Shown here: one piece after another, positions 42,513 to 45,564 of the stretch
How the letters are laid out: every line of letters starts with the position of its first letter
Numbering within the stretch: position 1 is the stretch's first letter
Assembly: GCA_963556195.1 (NCBI GenBank)
Contig: OY744520.1
Span: 1,660,001-1,724,000, forward strand
Length of the DNA: 64,000 nt
DNA from: Sepiola atlantica
Lineage: Eukaryota > Mollusca > Cephalopoda > Sepiida > Sepiolidae
Reading direction: 5' to 3'
Translations under genes and position numbers: made by a program
The notes under the pieces: model-generated
What the model was told of the DNA's origin: nothing
Seen by the model: the letters and a program-made list of their open reading frames with translations, nothing else
Database searches by the model: none

Positions 42513-45357
42513 TCATATTCATATATATAATTCTTGTTCGTATTCAGTTTCCAATCCTGTTTGGCACAGTTGGCTTGCCTATGGAATCGGTATTCTTCTT
42601 GCTTTGATCTGTATCCTTGCTTTTGTCTTTTCCAAATGTCGAAGGTCAACTTTATCACAGGCATTCAGGTAAACAACAATAAACAAATATTTTTAATTTG
42701 TTCGATTTGATTTCTGGAAATATTTTTTTTTTTTTTTTTAAGAATTAAACTAACTTATAATTAGCATTTAAATCACTAAACTGAATAAATACCTGTTTAC
42801 ATTGGACAGAGAAAATTTTTTTTTTTTTAATTTCTCAAACTAAAAGCAAATATTTTTTTATGAAATATATAATTATTAATTCAATCACTTTGAATATCTA
42901 TATTTATTGAAATATTTGGTAATATTTAAAAAAATACAAAATAAGATATTTTCTTTTATTGAAATGTGTATTATTAAAAATATTTATTTGTACATTCACA
43001 CACATTATTTTGTTTATTAAAATAAGCATAAAAATGTTAATTATTTTTAATTAGTATTTCTTTGTTTTTAAATATTTTTGATGAGAATAGATAATTTCGC
43101 TTATTTGAATTTATTTGGGTTATTATTCTCAGCTTGGATGTTATTCTTACAACGTTTAAGCCGATGTAACCCTTGACCTTTTTCAGGAGCATGGTGTTCA
43201 AAATTTCATAAAGATTTCTGAATTCACTGAAATGCATGTTTAGAAGGTCGGAGGTTACATCGGCTGAAACGTTGTGAGAATAACATCTGAGATGAGAATC
43301 GTAGTCGCAATAATCTAAAAAAATAGATACTATTTCTTAATATTTATATTCTTTTTCTTTTGATGAAAACAAAACTTCTCTTTTAAACTGAATCTTTACT
43401 TGCATTAAATTACAAGAACAAAAACTGTAAACAAACAGAAAAAGCGACGCAATTGATGTGACGTATTATGATGTCACTCAGTTTCTTTTTGACCAACAAA
43501 CGTACATCTCACCAAATTATATCAAAAGAAGATGAACATTGACAAGAAAAAAATAAATAAAATTCAATATAAAAAAGATAATTAAAAATTAACAAAAATA
43601 TATCAAAGTATAAATGACGAAATTAGTTTAACTTTTCCAACTTCGGCAAATTCCGTCGTAACATTTTGGCTATTTCAATTGTAAATTGATTTTGGAAAAA
43701 AAGAAAATTTTCTTTTTTTTGGGGACTAAATTCAAATTGTATTTCTCTTTTAATTTAGCAAAGACGATATCTCATTACCACCAATTCTACACATTGATGC
43801 TATGCAACAACCGATCTTTTCAAATCCACACTTCTTACAAAGGTTGGTATTACTCAAATTCAATCAGCCCCCCCCCCCCCATCCCAGACATTAGTCACTA
43901 TCAGCCGTGAGAGTCCAATGCTCTATTGTCTGAGCTAATGAGCCTGCTGCTGTTAATGGAAGAAATATATATCACTTTTAAATGAATTTTTACAATATTG
44001 TTAACTTGTAGGATTCAGTTATTTTTCAGAAGAATTTTGCTTTATACTTAAGCGGAAACTATCATTTCCTCAACCAGAGTGTTCCACCCATAGAAGAGTG
44101 TGTGTGTGTGTGTATATATGTATATCTAAGCAGCATCTTCTCTTGCAGGCAAGTATTGTAGAATATAAGAGACAACTCATGTCTAGATATCCTTTGGTAG
44201 ATCCTTTCAATAGTCCGAATCAGGATCTTAGTTTCGGAGGGGAATTGGCTGATGAATTTGCCATAGTTTAGATTTGTCTCCCAAGTACTTTGAGACCCAT
44301 CCGGGTCCATCTTCAGGGGAATGAGGTTAATCACGTACAGACCATGTGTTAGGTTTTGGCGGGAATTATATTGCTAAAATAAAAGTTGAAATTGAAATAA
44401 AAATACTATTTTGAAGCTACAAAAAAATTGTTTAATGTGTATATATATGGTTATAACATTCACGTTACAATACTAATATCAGAAAATTACTTTTTTGATT
44501 TATATATCTTTTTTTCAATTGTTCACACTTTAAATAAAATCAATAACTGCTTCACATCACATCTTTCACATAAATGTCTTTAATAATTAAATAAATAGAC
44601 ATAAAAAATGTAATTAAAATTATTCTGAAACAATTGTATTAAATCTGCTTCAAATAGGTTTTATTCCAGTAACCATACATTATTCTTTTGTTAATTGGCA
44701 GTCATATTTGAAATAAATTATTTTATTTAGCTGTTCAAATTGTACAACTCTACCCACAAGATATCCTTTGGACCCTGGTGGTGACTCAAATAAGTCGAAA
44801 TGTTAGGGCATAAAGAAAATTTCATAAGTATAATCTTTGAACATTTCCTGTCTTTATCTCAAGAATTCAAAACCATTACTAGAGACTTCCTATATTTGTC
44901 ACTCACTATGAGCTCACCCAAATGTCCAACTGGCTTTTACATCTCTCTTTTAAATATCAAACCTCTCTATTATATCTAAATTTCTCCTAAGCTACACATC
45001 AAAACTCCTTTTCCTTTGTTTTAATGTTTAGCAAAATTGTAACTATATTTTTTAAAACATTCTTAATTGTTTTATTTTTCCTAAACCTTTTCACAACCAT
45101 TTCTTTGTTTGTCTATATGTCAAGAATTTGCTAAATTTGCTAAATTTTTCTCGTATCGTATAATTACTTTTGTGAAGAAACCTATTTTTCCCTTCTTTGA
45201 CCCCTTTAAGAAGAGCCACCCTCAACTTTGAAATTTGTAAACTCTTTAATTGGATCTCTTTTTACTTTTCAGTTTACAAAGACTAAATGAGGGTGGATCT
45301 TTCCGAATTCCAAGACCAACGTACATTGATCCGAAAATATACGAGGAATATTTCTAG
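9338..45357 (+). CDS. SUSD2-like: SUSD2/Mesh-like membrane protein, 3' part of gene (13 exons joined)
   Basis: Thirteen exons (listed separately) splice in frame to about 697 codons. Domain order is an Ig-like stretch, AMOP, a VWD domain opening with GDPH, a cysteine-bearing linker, one sushi/CCP domain, a transmembrane helix and a cytoplasmic tail. That order is characteristic of vertebrate SUSD2 and arthropod Mesh, type I surface proteins; Mesh is a septate-junction component. Introns from exon 4 to exon 11 are all phase 1, as is usual for extracellular modules. Introns run from about 1.1 to 4.8 kb and hold most of the repeats. The signal peptide, start codon and NIDO domain are not in the first 9.3 kb and must lie upstream. 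No frameshift or stop occurs in the joined frame, so the gene looks functional. Function in this animal is inferred from family. Confidence 0.9.
9650..10225 (-). mobile_element. LINE 3' fragment in intron, minus strand
   Basis: Minus-strand frames contain LQPLSHHRNVASLCLFYKYF followed by HGMCSEKLTAL, and HPFTVEVPRC. These are typical of the C-terminal part of a CR1/Jockey-like LINE abundant in molluscs. The frame is broken at least once between the two overlapping pieces. The 3' end begins 'caccctaaacaaagcatattgccac' at 9656. Antisense to the host gene. Confidence 0.85.
10260..11390. other. intronic sequence, nothing recognised
   Basis: AT-rich, with only short open frames and no recognisable repeat or coding segment. 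Confidence 0.5.
11400..11830. repeat. dispersed repeat shared with 62.78-63.06 kb
   Basis: 'ctgtgtgtgtggctaaaagtcagaaactacacgagatacacttacaaa' matches 62795-62850 with few changes. 'ggtagatgtttcaacaac...cattgaaactaggtcaaa' follows in both. The stretch ends with 'cccgggcaacgccaggaagc', a motif whose reverse-type relative occurs near 3135 ('acccggcattgcccgg'). Class unknown. Confidence 0.6.
12256..12338. repeat. short perfect-stem inverted repeat
   Basis: 'ggtacttatccagattagga' plus 'tcca(c)gct' is mirrored by 'agcttgga' plus 'tcctaatctggataagtacc'. The stem is about 27 bp with one bulged base, around a 28-nt loop. It could be a tiny foldback element. No function evident. Confidence 0.8.
12640..12760 (+). 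mobile_element. LINE 3' tail fragment
   Basis: Contains 'ccaggccagagatagatt', 'aagtcaatttttaaaagcc', 'cacgtcagcatgtaa' and 'ggacgttaaaccgtatatgatgatg', the 3' end shared with copies at 28.3-28.4, 39.0 (inverted) and 55.1-55.2 kb. Confidence 0.75.
13040..13400 (+). mobile_element. LINE 3' end (57-60 kb family)
   Basis: Matches the 3' end of the family also seen at 6.1-6.8 and 59.7-60.0 kb: 'tcagaaagaactttcacaaatagagcttctttgcaagg', 'catggtcctcttaaatccaatgtcaatag', 'gagtggcctttggtcttgataagtagtaat'. Broken reading frame. Confidence 0.7.
13927..14075 (+). CDS. SUSD2-like: SUSD2-like exon 2: Ig-like region, continued
   Basis: Acceptor 'ctcatgcag', donor GTGAGA. Peptide: ITQNMMQWFSVQNLTEFGAE then NITLTLKEDLLSYSTAIVRI, ending TSEIQHNSM. 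NLT and NIT are possible glycosylation sites. Begins in phase 0, ends with 2 bases of a codon completed by exon 3. The alternating hydrophobic pattern suggests beta strands. Assigned by reading-frame continuity with exons 1 and 3 rather than by a strong motif of its own. Confidence 0.8.
14141..14369. repeat. inverted-repeat element with hammerhead-like core
   Basis: Termini 'gggaaatgaaaaagtaaaaa' and 'tttttcctttttcatttccc' are near-complementary and flanked by (TA)n at about 14109-14140 and 14402-14424. On the minus strand 14193-14221 reads CUGAAGA, A, GUCUU-loop-AAGAC, GAAA, a hammerhead-like core. I could not find a proper UH site or stem I, so it looks decayed. Related copies lie at about 38100-38250 and 38586. 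Confidence 0.65.
14588..14632. repeat. (TA)n microsatellite
   Basis: Perfect TA run inside the intron. The minus-strand open frame across it is an artefact of the repeat. Confidence 0.9.
14840..17390. mobile_element. 2.5-kb element with ~340-bp terminal inverted repeats
   Basis: The left arm (about 14840-15180) is the reverse complement of the right arm (about 17035-17390). Matches include 'ggattgacttgattttcaac' with 'gttgaaaatcaagtcagtct', 'ttaccaaaatgtttattttt' with 'aaacattaatattttggtaa', 'tatttatatgaataaatg' with 'catttattcatataaata', and 'aattcaatgattgttttga' with 'caaagcaatcattgaatt'. Arm mid-points give a consistent dyad centre near 16115. The interior has no recognisable transposase, so it may be a nonautonomous DNA transposon or a foldback. 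It also contains the repeat at 15670-15900. Confidence 0.75.
15670..15900. repeat. dispersed repeat, related to 24600-24840
   Basis: 'atttcatgtatccacat', 'agtatttacttcaacagtgctc' and 'gagctaggtagtaagttatgaaaatatatttatggcaattaag' recur at 24598-24735, and more weakly at 50120-50170. On the minus strand near 15835-15865 is a hammerhead-like vestige CUGAAAU ... GAAACGC whose first core box is mutated. Confidence 0.6.
17850..18535 (+). mobile_element. RLE-type non-LTR retrotransposon, C-terminal nuclease remnant
   Basis: Frames contain CRFCHTEEESVSHLTSSC, a CCHC knuckle. Further on come PDIIIWDKREKV and NDAGLNRAEREKITKYQGLM, then a RNWNLRKISIIQVIIGTTGL tract. The knuckle followed by a PD-(D/E)XK-like core (PDI...KREKV) is the layout of the restriction-like endonuclease at the C terminus of R2/NeSL-type elements. 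At least two frame changes break it, so it is dead. A second copy lies at 26.4-27.4 kb. Confidence 0.8.
18861..19124 (+). CDS. SUSD2-like: SUSD2-like exon 3: AMOP domain, first half
   Basis: Acceptor 'cattattcag', donor GTAAGG. The first base completes a Ser codon. The peptide includes EWCNKWLMAEPP, then NICPCVLRQASRD and DPLCHEDSKDNPMNCFCHQ, then NNCVLLNLQ. The WCxxW, CPC and later spaced cysteines are the AMOP signature (adhesion-associated domain in MUC4 and other proteins). This is the best-defined domain start in the gene. Ends in phase 2. Confidence 0.92.
19255..19850 (-). mobile_element. LINE 3' fragment in intron, minus strand
   Basis: Begins 'caccctaaacaaggcacatttccactgggatgtaaggggcta' and continues through 'cagcgagatgtctgttcgctttacatttaaatttctgc' and 'ggatgcaacattgcagtgatgggacagaggctggagcttggttgac'. 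This is the same minus-strand LINE 3' region as at 9.65 and 21.7 kb. Confidence 0.8.
19850..20215 (+). mobile_element. LINE 3' end, plus strand
   Basis: A + strand frame reads AAELWNSLPAPCFPDGTGIQ and ends KTNVNRHLAAQLPI*, the conserved C terminus of the same CR1/Jockey-like family. The 3' end 'gcccctta...tctacagtggcgg...' follows. It abuts the minus-strand copy head-to-head at about 19850. Confidence 0.85.
20515..20780 (-). mobile_element. tRNA-derived SINE
   Basis: On the minus strand the 5' end reads GAGGGCCTGTGGACGAGTGG (A box within) and then TTATAGCACTTG. A textbook B box GGGTTCGATCCC follows at about 20719-20730. The body runs to a short tandem 3' tail of AAGGT/TTTACC units at about 20518-20537. 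A and B boxes are well spaced for Pol III. No ribozyme motif in this one. Confidence 0.88.
20800..21400. other. intronic non-coding stretch
   Basis: AT-rich, with a pyrimidine-rich tract near 21230-21300 and a T tract at about 21331-21346. Nothing else recognised. Confidence 0.5.
21435..21657. repeat. compound TATG/TACA minisatellite
   Basis: Alternating 'tatatgtatatatctg' units turn into ~24-bp units built on 'acgtatacatgtatgtatat'. The units are internally palindromic, so long frames of Tyr/Ile/Val/Cys stay open on both strands. These are not genes. Confidence 0.9.
21675..23030 (-). mobile_element. CR1/Jockey-like LINE, 5'-truncated, with reverse transcriptase motifs
   Basis: Minus-strand frames carry, in order: NYYPISLLPFFTKMFKSLIN and LLSDQQYGFRTSCST (RT fingers), VPDGSLLGPIIFLIFINDLP (RT block with the usual VPQGS/LGP/NDLP pattern), YLYKETIRPCIKYCCHVW, and LQPLLHHRSVAFMCLFYKYF. 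Stops and shifts separate them, so it is inactive. The catalytic YxDD block is lost or disrupted. The 3' end at 21683 matches the other copies. Confidence 0.88.
23186..23451 (+). CDS. SUSD2-like: SUSD2-like exon 4: AMOP domain, second half
   Basis: Acceptor 'tctgttttcag', donor GTAAGT. The peptide starts SKSTAGQSCCYGGKNNSLIE and continues with VPYLTHFEADILPYLHCCKY, then CEAFFEKRPASRCNAYKPPS. AGQ-CCY, the VPYL..HF...ILPY..CC block and the RPS/AS-x-C-x-x-Y-x-P-P ending are hallmarks of the AMOP-to-VWD junction in SUSD2/Mesh. Ends in phase 1. Confidence 0.93.
23841..23864. repeat. (TA)n microsatellite
   Basis: Perfect TA run at one end of the element carrying the hammerhead at 23939-23987. Confidence 0.9.
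23866..24535. repeat. AT-rich element bounded by (TA)n, carries the 23.9-kb ribozyme
   Basis: Unique-looking AT-rich sequence between the (TA)n at 23841 and the one at 24536. Contains stacked 'aaatatataaaaatatata' units at about 24030-24075. No tRNA boxes or coding frame recognised. Confidence 0.45.
23939..23987 (-). ncRNA. hammerhead self-cleaving ribozyme, antisense in intron
   Basis: Minus strand from 23987: GGUCCU, core CUGAAGA, stem II GAAGA-AUUA-UCUUU (5 bp including a closing G-U), core GAAA, stem III ACUC-AU-GAGC (three pairs plus an A-C mismatch at the base), cleavage UA, then AGGACU, which pairs with GGUCCU over 6 bp (one G-U). All elements are in register. The arms are unrelated to the other ribozymes here, so the pairing is unlikely to be chance. 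It lies in the intron between exons 4 and 5, opposite in sense to the gene. Confidence 0.8.
24536..24596. repeat. (TA)n microsatellite
   Basis: About 30 uninterrupted TA units. Confidence 0.95.
24598..24845. repeat. dispersed repeat with palindrome and C tract
   Basis: The left part matches 15670-15810. At about 24703-24760 'agttatgaaaatatatttatggc' meets its reverse complement, a perfect palindrome. A C tract (about 24782-24793) follows. A + strand hammerhead-like vestige CUGAAGA-UCCC...GGGA-UAAAA lies at about 24774-24804, but the GAAA box is mutated. Confidence 0.65.
24853..24932. repeat. (TA)n followed by (GA)n
   Basis: A long TA run (to about 24911) passes into GA repeats (to about 24931). 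Confidence 0.92.
25485..25628 (+). CDS. SUSD2-like: SUSD2-like exon 5: start of VWD domain
   Basis: Acceptor 'ccatttttcag', donor GTGAGA. The peptide begins AQAAGDPHLVTLDGKKYTFN and continues GIGEFILLQDKNHSIVVQVK. GDPH-(L/F)-x-T-x-D-G-x-x-Y-x-F-x-G is the canonical opening of a von Willebrand D domain. The GD-PH bond is the autocatalytic cleavage site known from MUC2/MUC4-type VWD domains, and it is intact here. Phase 1 at both ends. Confidence 0.95.
25660..26400. other. intronic sequence, nothing recognised
   Basis: No coding or repeat signal recognised apart from scattered AG-rich stretches. Confidence 0.45.
26420..27390 (+). mobile_element. RLE-type non-LTR retrotransposon remnant, second copy
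   Basis: Begins with TPNKHATEIAPKRRQKYTKT and WANQRGKYFLNELSQKYID. A diverged knuckle region (CRFCHIEVESV) follows, then the nuclease-like part PDIVIWDKREKVATLVEVSV and NDAGLNRAEMEKITKYQSLM. The PD...EV core is better kept than in the 17.9-kb copy. Internal stops and shifts show it is dead. In the intron after exon 5, same strand as the gene. Confidence 0.82.
28030..28420 (+). mobile_element. LINE 3' end (DDSSWVNR family)
   Basis: Encodes a broken version of the RLRWFGHVERMDDSSW-type C terminus ('ggatgacagttcttgggtcaatagatctagaacagttaaggtagcagg'). It ends with the tail 'agctgtccaacacatgccagcatgtaaaaaggatgttaaaccgaatataatgat'. Copies are at 12.7, 39.0 and 55.0 kb. Confidence 0.8.
29168..29317 (+). 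CDS. SUSD2-like: SUSD2-like exon 6: VWD domain, continued
   Basis: Acceptor 'cttttttttcag', donor GTGGGA (weaker than the others). The peptide GQLQNATIFTAIAMKVEDIS then KVVKVYMDSETNYKLLLDDQ fits the second part of the SUSD2/Mesh VWD domain, where an 'NAT..TAVAM' strand follows the first sheet. NAT is a possible glycosylation site. Phase 1 on both sides. Confidence 0.9.
30076..30290 (+). repeat. dispersed repeat with hammerhead-like motif (long stem-II loop)
   Basis: Matches an inverted copy at 60395-60580. CUGAUGA is at 30082-30088 and GAAA at 30147-30150. Between them UUUUGU and ACAAAA can pair, with about 40 nt looped out. After GAAA comes CGGACCG, then UU. Stem I is weak here (Us against AAAUAU). 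In the 60.5-kb copy stem I pairs well, but the first core box reads CUGAUAA. Probably a decayed ribozyme family. Confidence 0.5.
30474..30519. repeat. (TA)n microsatellite
   Basis: TA run with one early interruption. Confidence 0.9.
30540..31340. other. very AT-rich intronic sequence
   Basis: A/T-dominated with recurring 'aaaattaaa' words. No gene or defined repeat seen. Confidence 0.5.
31350..31640 (-). mobile_element. LINE 3' fragment, minus strand
   Basis: 'acccaaacaaggcaggacgccactgtagacgtaagggactactg' followed by 'gagctgtgcagcgagatgtctgtttacattagttttaaacctctgc' matches the other minus-strand copies. It is the least diverged of them by eye, ending near 'acctccacagtgaatggatggg'. Confidence 0.82.
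31985..32330 (-). mobile_element. non-LTR retrotransposon ORF2 C-terminal fragment (HRMNTSRLPKK family)
   Basis: A 100-codon minus-strand frame reads TIIHHRLHWAGHIHRMNTSR and then LTLSLTNIDPSSWGQTAKDR plus NTWRKATCQGIVDFEEKRRE. The RLRWxGHxxRM motif and a following W-rich block are typical of the end of RTE/Jockey-like polyproteins. Still open, so relatively recent. 5'-truncated. Confidence 0.82.
32930..33200. other. GC-richer intronic island, unidentified
   Basis: Base composition changes sharply ('gctccagctgaatttcccggg', 'gcatcaagacggcaaggcgg', 'cctcgcgaccgccgagcctg'). This suggests an old insert, probably a LINE or transposon piece. No frame or family recognised. Confidence 0.45.
33862..34005 (+). 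CDS. SUSD2-like: SUSD2-like exon 7: VWD domain, continued
   Basis: Acceptor 'cctttttccag', donor GTAAGA. The peptide GLSISVNETNENSTDVMVVF then SSVELSIQIEVTPDVLNILL has the strand pattern of the middle of a VWD domain (x-V-x-V-x-F-S-S then a hydrophobic strand). NET and NST are possible glycosylation sites. Phase 1 at both ends. Confidence 0.9.
34045..34220. repeat. short inverted-repeat element
   Basis: 'ttggattattcggactattattctca' (34055-34080) is mirrored by 'tgagaatagtagtctgaataatccaa' (34195-34220). It begins about 40 bp after the exon 7 donor. The same terminal words occur at 43110-43315, so it is a small family, MITE-like in form. Confidence 0.75.
34410..34740. repeat. copy of the 49.1-49.5 kb foldback family
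   Basis: 'tttggtacaaataaacttccaccaagtctttgttttatcac' and 'ttaaacaaagactgttggacattcatgactaaaacttagtggacaaatc' match the two ends of the element at 49125-49520. Here the arms are more diverged and carry a G tract at about 34482-34490. Confidence 0.6.
36064..36189 (+). CDS. SUSD2-like: SUSD2-like exon 8: end of VWD domain
   Basis: Acceptor 'gtgtatcaccag', donor GTGAGT. The peptide NNVEGLLGNYNGNASDDFTS then REGIQLPLDSSMSDIHYQFG contains G-L-L-G-N-Y-N-G-x-x-x-D-D-F, the most conserved block at the end of VWD domains. The SxxxIHYxFGxS-W ending is as in Mesh/SUSD2 (the Trp comes from exon 9). Phase 1 both ends. Confidence 0.95.
37019..37083. repeat. (CT)n then (TA)n
   Basis: A CT run (about 37019-37053) followed by a TA run. 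The TA run is about 15 nt downstream (minus strand) of the partial hammerhead at 37098-37134. Confidence 0.93.
37098..37134 (-). ncRNA. hammerhead ribozyme, partial (stem I 3' strand lost)
   Basis: Minus strand from 37134: CCUGCA, CUGAUGA, AAG-UGAAAG-CUU, GAAA, UGC-UA-GCA, then UA. The core is intact, but the bases after UA (UUUAUU) do not pair with CCUGCA. The neighbouring copy at 37442-37486 does have the pairing strand. The lost strand adjoins AT-rich sequence and (TA)n, as if the copy ended at or near the cleavage site. Confidence 0.7.
37158..37222 (-). promoter_or_regulatory. tRNA-like internal Pol III promoter
   Basis: On the minus strand A box TGGCCTCATGGT (37211-37222) is followed by B box GGGGTTCGAACCG (about 37158-37170), with a plausible spacing of about 40 nt. 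The ribozyme 37098-37134 begins some 24 nt downstream. The second tandem copy keeps only the B box (about 37510-37522). Confidence 0.72.
37442..37486 (-). ncRNA. hammerhead self-cleaving ribozyme, canonical, antisense in intron
   Basis: Minus strand from 37486: CCUGCA, CUGAUGA, stem II GAGC-AAAA-GCUC (4 perfect bp), GAAA, stem III CGC-UA-GCG, cleavage UA, then UGUAGG, pairing with CCUGCA over 6 bp. One of the clearest hammerheads in the window. Cleavage is predicted between 37448 and 37447. In the intron between exons 8 and 9, opposite in sense to the gene. Confidence 0.92.
37555..37800. repeat. half-copy of the 49.76-50.09 kb foldback family
   Basis: 'cctgatgagatctcagtttctaacagctgttgatcgatgacatcgacatg' and 'ttgatattgagcactctctataagcctggttgaaattctttgg' match 49905-50065. 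The left arm is reduced to a short dyad ('ccaaatatgac'). Confidence 0.75.
37804..37856. repeat. (TA)n microsatellite
   Basis: Long perfect TA run. Confidence 0.95.
38060..38245 (+). repeat. dispersed repeat with hammerhead-like core
   Basis: Same family as 14141-14369 in opposite orientation ('catcatgtcaaccc', 'acttgcatgacatttttctt', 'gacgaaacgttgat'). CUGAGGA (38179-38185), a GUCUU/AAGAC stem and GAAA (38204-38207) are present in the sense of the host gene. I find no valid stem III, UH site and stem I, so it is probably inactive. Confidence 0.6.
38291..38555. repeat. inverted-repeat element between (TA)n runs
   Basis: 'gtaagtactgtgtggtaggg' with 'agcagagtgctcgattaatt' (38293-38348) is mirrored by 'aattaatcgagcactctgct' with 'cctaccacacagtacttac' (38495-38550). 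The arms are about 55 bp and nearly identical. The ribozyme at 38415-38470 is in the loop. (TA)n lies immediately outside both arms. Confidence 0.88.
38415..38470 (-). ncRNA. hammerhead self-cleaving ribozyme with long stem II
   Basis: Minus strand from 38470: UAUCAG, CUGACGA, stem II AAAUCGGGA-UCAACC-UCCCGCUUU (8 bp plus one mismatch), GAAA, stem III CC-GAU-GG, cleavage UA, then CUGAUG, pairing with UAUCAG over 6 bp (one U-G). All parts are present and ordered. It is antisense to the host gene. Confidence 0.85.
38586..38730 (+). repeat. inverted second copy of the 38.4-kb ribozyme region
   Basis: About 38625-38720 is the reverse complement of 38388-38480 with few changes ('gggatcaacctcc', 'actgatgttacattgaatttctgtatttta'). 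The leading 'gggaaatgaaaaaggaaaaa' is the terminus of the 14.1-kb family, so two families are fused here. Confidence 0.8.
38641..38696 (+). ncRNA. hammerhead ribozyme, core-mutated (sense orientation)
   Basis: UAUCAG, CUGACGA, stem II, then UAAA where GAAA is required, then CCGACAG, UA and CUGAUG. Stem I still pairs, but G12 is replaced by U. G12 is a catalytic core residue, so activity is expected to be lost. It is in the same sense as the host gene. Confidence 0.75.
38775..38940 (+). repeat. tRNA-related fragment
   Basis: 'tttagctcagttgttagagcatcgggtgctgacc' resembles the D-arm/anticodon half of a tRNA (A box TAGCTCAGTTGT). No B box found downstream, so it is a SINE or tRNA pseudogene fragment, not a gene. 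Confidence 0.45.
39005..39480 (-). mobile_element. LINE 3' end (DDSSWVNR family), minus strand
   Basis: Inverted copy of the 28.0 and 55.0 kb sequence. It starts 'catcatcatattcagtttaacgtccattttacatg' and runs through 'accaggtctttctttatccgtctttccctc' and 'cttctatccattctttcaatgtggccattcc'-type text. Frame destroyed. Confidence 0.78.
39629..39871 (+). CDS. SUSD2-like: SUSD2-like exon 9: post-VWD linker
   Basis: Acceptor 'ttgtttccag', donor GTGAGA. The peptide starts WKVLPEERLFMSIPGPKNAD and later reads NELCGDVLPCKFDFQLIGKP, then AIALATKKFVAKFNALQKDI. W-x-V...ERLF and the C-G/D-x-x-x-x-C-x-F/Y-D block match the region after VWD in Mesh/SUSD2, where two cysteines precede an acidic/amphipathic stretch. 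NGT is a possible glycosylation site. Phase 1 both ends. Confidence 0.92.
40190..40510 (+). mobile_element. decayed LINE C-terminal fragment
   Basis: The frame reads ILSIVLQQKLGIGEIKDALS and SLKWLDHIQHSTS, resembling the LGI..I...L....L+WLGHV tract after many molluscan reverse transcriptases. Stops follow. Weak but consistent in order. Confidence 0.5.
41182..41361 (+). CDS. SUSD2-like: SUSD2-like exon 10: sushi/CCP domain
   Basis: Acceptor 'taatttttttag', donor GTAAGT. The peptide has LCPPIGYLENGNL, then DYAIFQCDLDYIRL, KKVICLENGHWDRTIPKCV. Four cysteines in C-P-x...C...C...G-x-W...P-x-C order make a complete sushi (CCP/SCR) domain in one phase 1-1 exon, the domain that names SUSD2. NLT is a possible glycosylation site. 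Confidence 0.95.
41783..41825. repeat. (TA)n microsatellite
   Basis: TA run just outside the left arm of the foldback at 41860-42475. Confidence 0.93.
41860..42475. repeat. 600-bp near-perfect foldback element
   Basis: Pairs include 'cttcaagaaagaagcaaaat' with 'attttgcctctttcttgaag', 'ttagatgcaaatatttttat' with 'ataaaaatatttgcatctaa', and 'cctcctggtcttgtagaaa' with 'ttctacaagaccaggaagg', then 'gatgttgtgtggacttaa' with 'ttaagtccacacaacatc'. Arms are about 250 bp each around a ~120-bp loop, dyad centre near 42170. Each arm carries a CTGA(T/C)GAGGCTTG...CAAGC hammerhead-like word. One has CAAAA and the other CGAAA after it, without proper stems I and III. Confidence 0.9.
42475..42506. repeat. 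(TA)n microsatellite
   Basis: TA run just outside the right arm of the foldback and only about 40 bp upstream of the exon 11 acceptor. Confidence 0.93.
42548..42668 (+). CDS. SUSD2-like: SUSD2-like exon 11: transmembrane helix
   Basis: Acceptor 'gttcgtattcag', donor GTAAAC. The peptide has NPVWHSWLAYGIGILLALIC then ILAFVFSKCRRSTLSQAF. About 22 hydrophobic residues followed by KCRR mark a type I transmembrane segment with a basic cytoplasmic stop. Phase switches from 1 at entry to 2 at exit. The exon lies very close to a foldback element and a (TA)n run. Confidence 0.93.
43116..43316. repeat. inverted-repeat element, MITE-like
   Basis: 'ttattctcagcttggatgtt' with 'attcttacaacgtttaagcc' (about 43121-43163) is mirrored by 'ggctgaaacgttgtgagaat' with 'aacatctgagatgagaat' (about 43260-43298). 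Shares terminal words with 34045-34220. Confidence 0.78.
43759..43842 (+). CDS. SUSD2-like: SUSD2-like exon 12: short cytoplasmic-tail exon
   Basis: Acceptor 'tttaatttag', donor GTTGGT. It reads SKDDISLPPILHIDAMQQPI then FSNPHFLQ. 84 bp, a multiple of three, phase 2 to phase 2, so it joins exons 11 and 13 without shift and could be skipped without changing frame. The donor is unusual. Supported by phase and open frame only, as no domain is involved. It may be a constitutive or alternative cassette. Confidence 0.65.
43880..43965 (-). repeat. tRNA-related fragment
   Basis: On the minus strand 'ggctcattagctcagacaatagagcattggactctcacggctga' looks like a tRNA D-arm to anticodon half. The T-arm is missing or replaced by a G/C tract at about 43868-43880, so it is a remnant. 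Confidence 0.5.
44060..44345 (-). repeat. repeat with hammerhead relic
   Basis: On the minus strand CUGAAGA (44310-44316) is followed by U, GGACCC-GGAU-GGGUCU (6 bp) and then CAAAG where GAAA is required. UUCCC and GGGAG could form stem I. The core is mutated, so this is a dead copy. A 90-codon minus frame spans it but shows no protein homology. Confidence 0.55.
45273..45357 (+). CDS. SUSD2-like: SUSD2-like terminal exon: cytoplasmic tail and stop
   Basis: Acceptor 'tttttacttttcag'. The first base completes the Ser codon begun before the intron. Peptide LQRLNEGGSFRIPRPTYIDP then KIYEEYF and TAG. The tail ends with acidic and tyrosine residues (YIDP, IYEEY), possible phosphorylation or adaptor-binding sites. 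The stop is at 45355-45357. Confidence 0.9.
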
Positions 45358-45558
45358 TCACATCTTACGGGGAAGAGTCTGAAGAAGGAGAGAACTAAAA
45401 ATCAAATGATGGTTTTGATCTCGTAAGATCTCATCTCAAAACTGCTGCTTTGGAACCTATACACCCCCGTTCCCATAGCAACAACCCTCCAAAGGAGTTG
45501 GATGAAGGATAATGACTCCCAGCTTCCATGACTGGTTGATAACACAGAAATAGATAAG

Positions 45559-45564
45559 AATAAA
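45559..45564 (+). terminator. candidate poly(A) signal AATAAA
   Basis: First AATAAA after the stop, about 200 nt downstream. Others follow near 45730. Which one is used cannot be told from sequence. A long 3' UTR is possible. Confidence 0.4.
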
